A stretch of 5,458 nucleotides of DNA, from positions 1 to 5,458 of the forward strand of contig DATDSA010000044.1 of NCBI GenBank assembly GCA_035291485.1, read 5' to 3'. The stretch is from 9FT-COMBO-53-11 sp035291485 (lineage in GTDB: Bacteria > Patescibacteriota > WWE3 > 9FT-COMBO-53-11). This document shows positions 5,319 through 5,458 of this stretch, in pieces. Below the pieces are notes generated by a model. It was not told where the DNA came from, did not search any database, and worked only from the letters and a program-made list of their open reading frames with translations. The translations under genes were made by a program, and so were the position numbers. The number at the start of each line of letters is the position of its first letter. The stretch's first letter is position 1.

Positions 5319-5319
<1 letters not shown>
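5251..5319 (+). repeat. Heptad repeats forming a long hairpin at the 16S 5' end
   Basis: The left half has GTAG at 5258, 5265, 5272 and 5279, exactly seven bases apart, preceded in phase by CTAG at 5251. The right half has the complementary word in heptads beginning at 5290 (CTACGAG), 5297 (CCACGAG), 5304 (CTACAAG) and 5311 (CTATTTG). The halves are inverted, so the region folds into an imperfect hairpin: GTAGT (5279-5283) with ACTAC (5289-5293) at the tip, loop CAAAA, and about 24 pairs (some G-U) over the 31 positions from 5253-5283 to 5289-5319. The base of the stem meets the inferred first nucleotide of mature 16S. Units are diverged rather than identical. It is not a CRISPR array. It could be a spreading short repeat or a local processing stem. 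Confidence 0.7.

Positions 5320-5458
<139 letters not shown>

Overview
The window looks like a piece of a bacterial chromosome, probably from the Candidate Phyla Radiation (Patescibacteria), though this lineage call is only moderately supported. The evidence is the style of the MnmA protein (e.g. its TEGQRHGF segment), a 16S rRNA start with a universal 27F site but a very short first variable hairpin, and a gene mix (ZIP transporter, stand-alone VKOR, MacB-like ABC pair) often seen in that group. Everything recognisable lies on the + strand. Coding DNA is visibly GC-rich, while the spacer before the rRNA gene has a sharply AT-rich block.

Region 1 (2-3071) is a tight four-gene cluster: a ZIP-family metal permease, a VKOR-type disulfide-generating quinone reductase, a MacB/FtsX-type ABC permease and its ATPase. 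Gaps are only 9, 3 and 1 nt, so co-transcription and translational coupling are likely. The last two genes form one transporter. The link of ZIP and VKOR to that transporter is positional only. A GC-rich hairpin overlaps the end of the ATPase gene.

Region 2 (3078-3626) is a compact single-gene unit: a good sigma70-type promoter, an AGGAGG ribosome binding site, a 146-residue protein I do not recognise, and an intrinsic terminator.

Region 3 (3644-4777) holds mnmA, the tRNA 2-thiouridylase that modifies U34 of Glu/Gln/Lys tRNAs. Its only visible promoter element is a TAAAAT placed six bases before the ATG, with no Shine-Dalgarno, so the mRNA may be leaderless. A hairpin follows the gene.

Region 4 (4778-5458) is the control region and beginning of a ribosomal RNA operon: an AT-rich spacer with a perfect 10-bp inverted repeat; a promoter with a G-rich discriminator; a leader carrying a terminator-like hairpin, a boxA-like antitermination site and a second strong hairpin; a striking array of heptad repeats that folds into a long imperfect hairpin ending at the 16S 5' end; and the first ~140 nt of 16S rRNA, cut by the window edge. 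The leader elements suggest transcription antitermination of rRNA. The heptad-repeat hairpin, the possible leaderless mnmA, the orphan gene and the altered metal site of the ZIP protein are the most unusual items. I found no defence system, mobile element, CRISPR array or tRNA.
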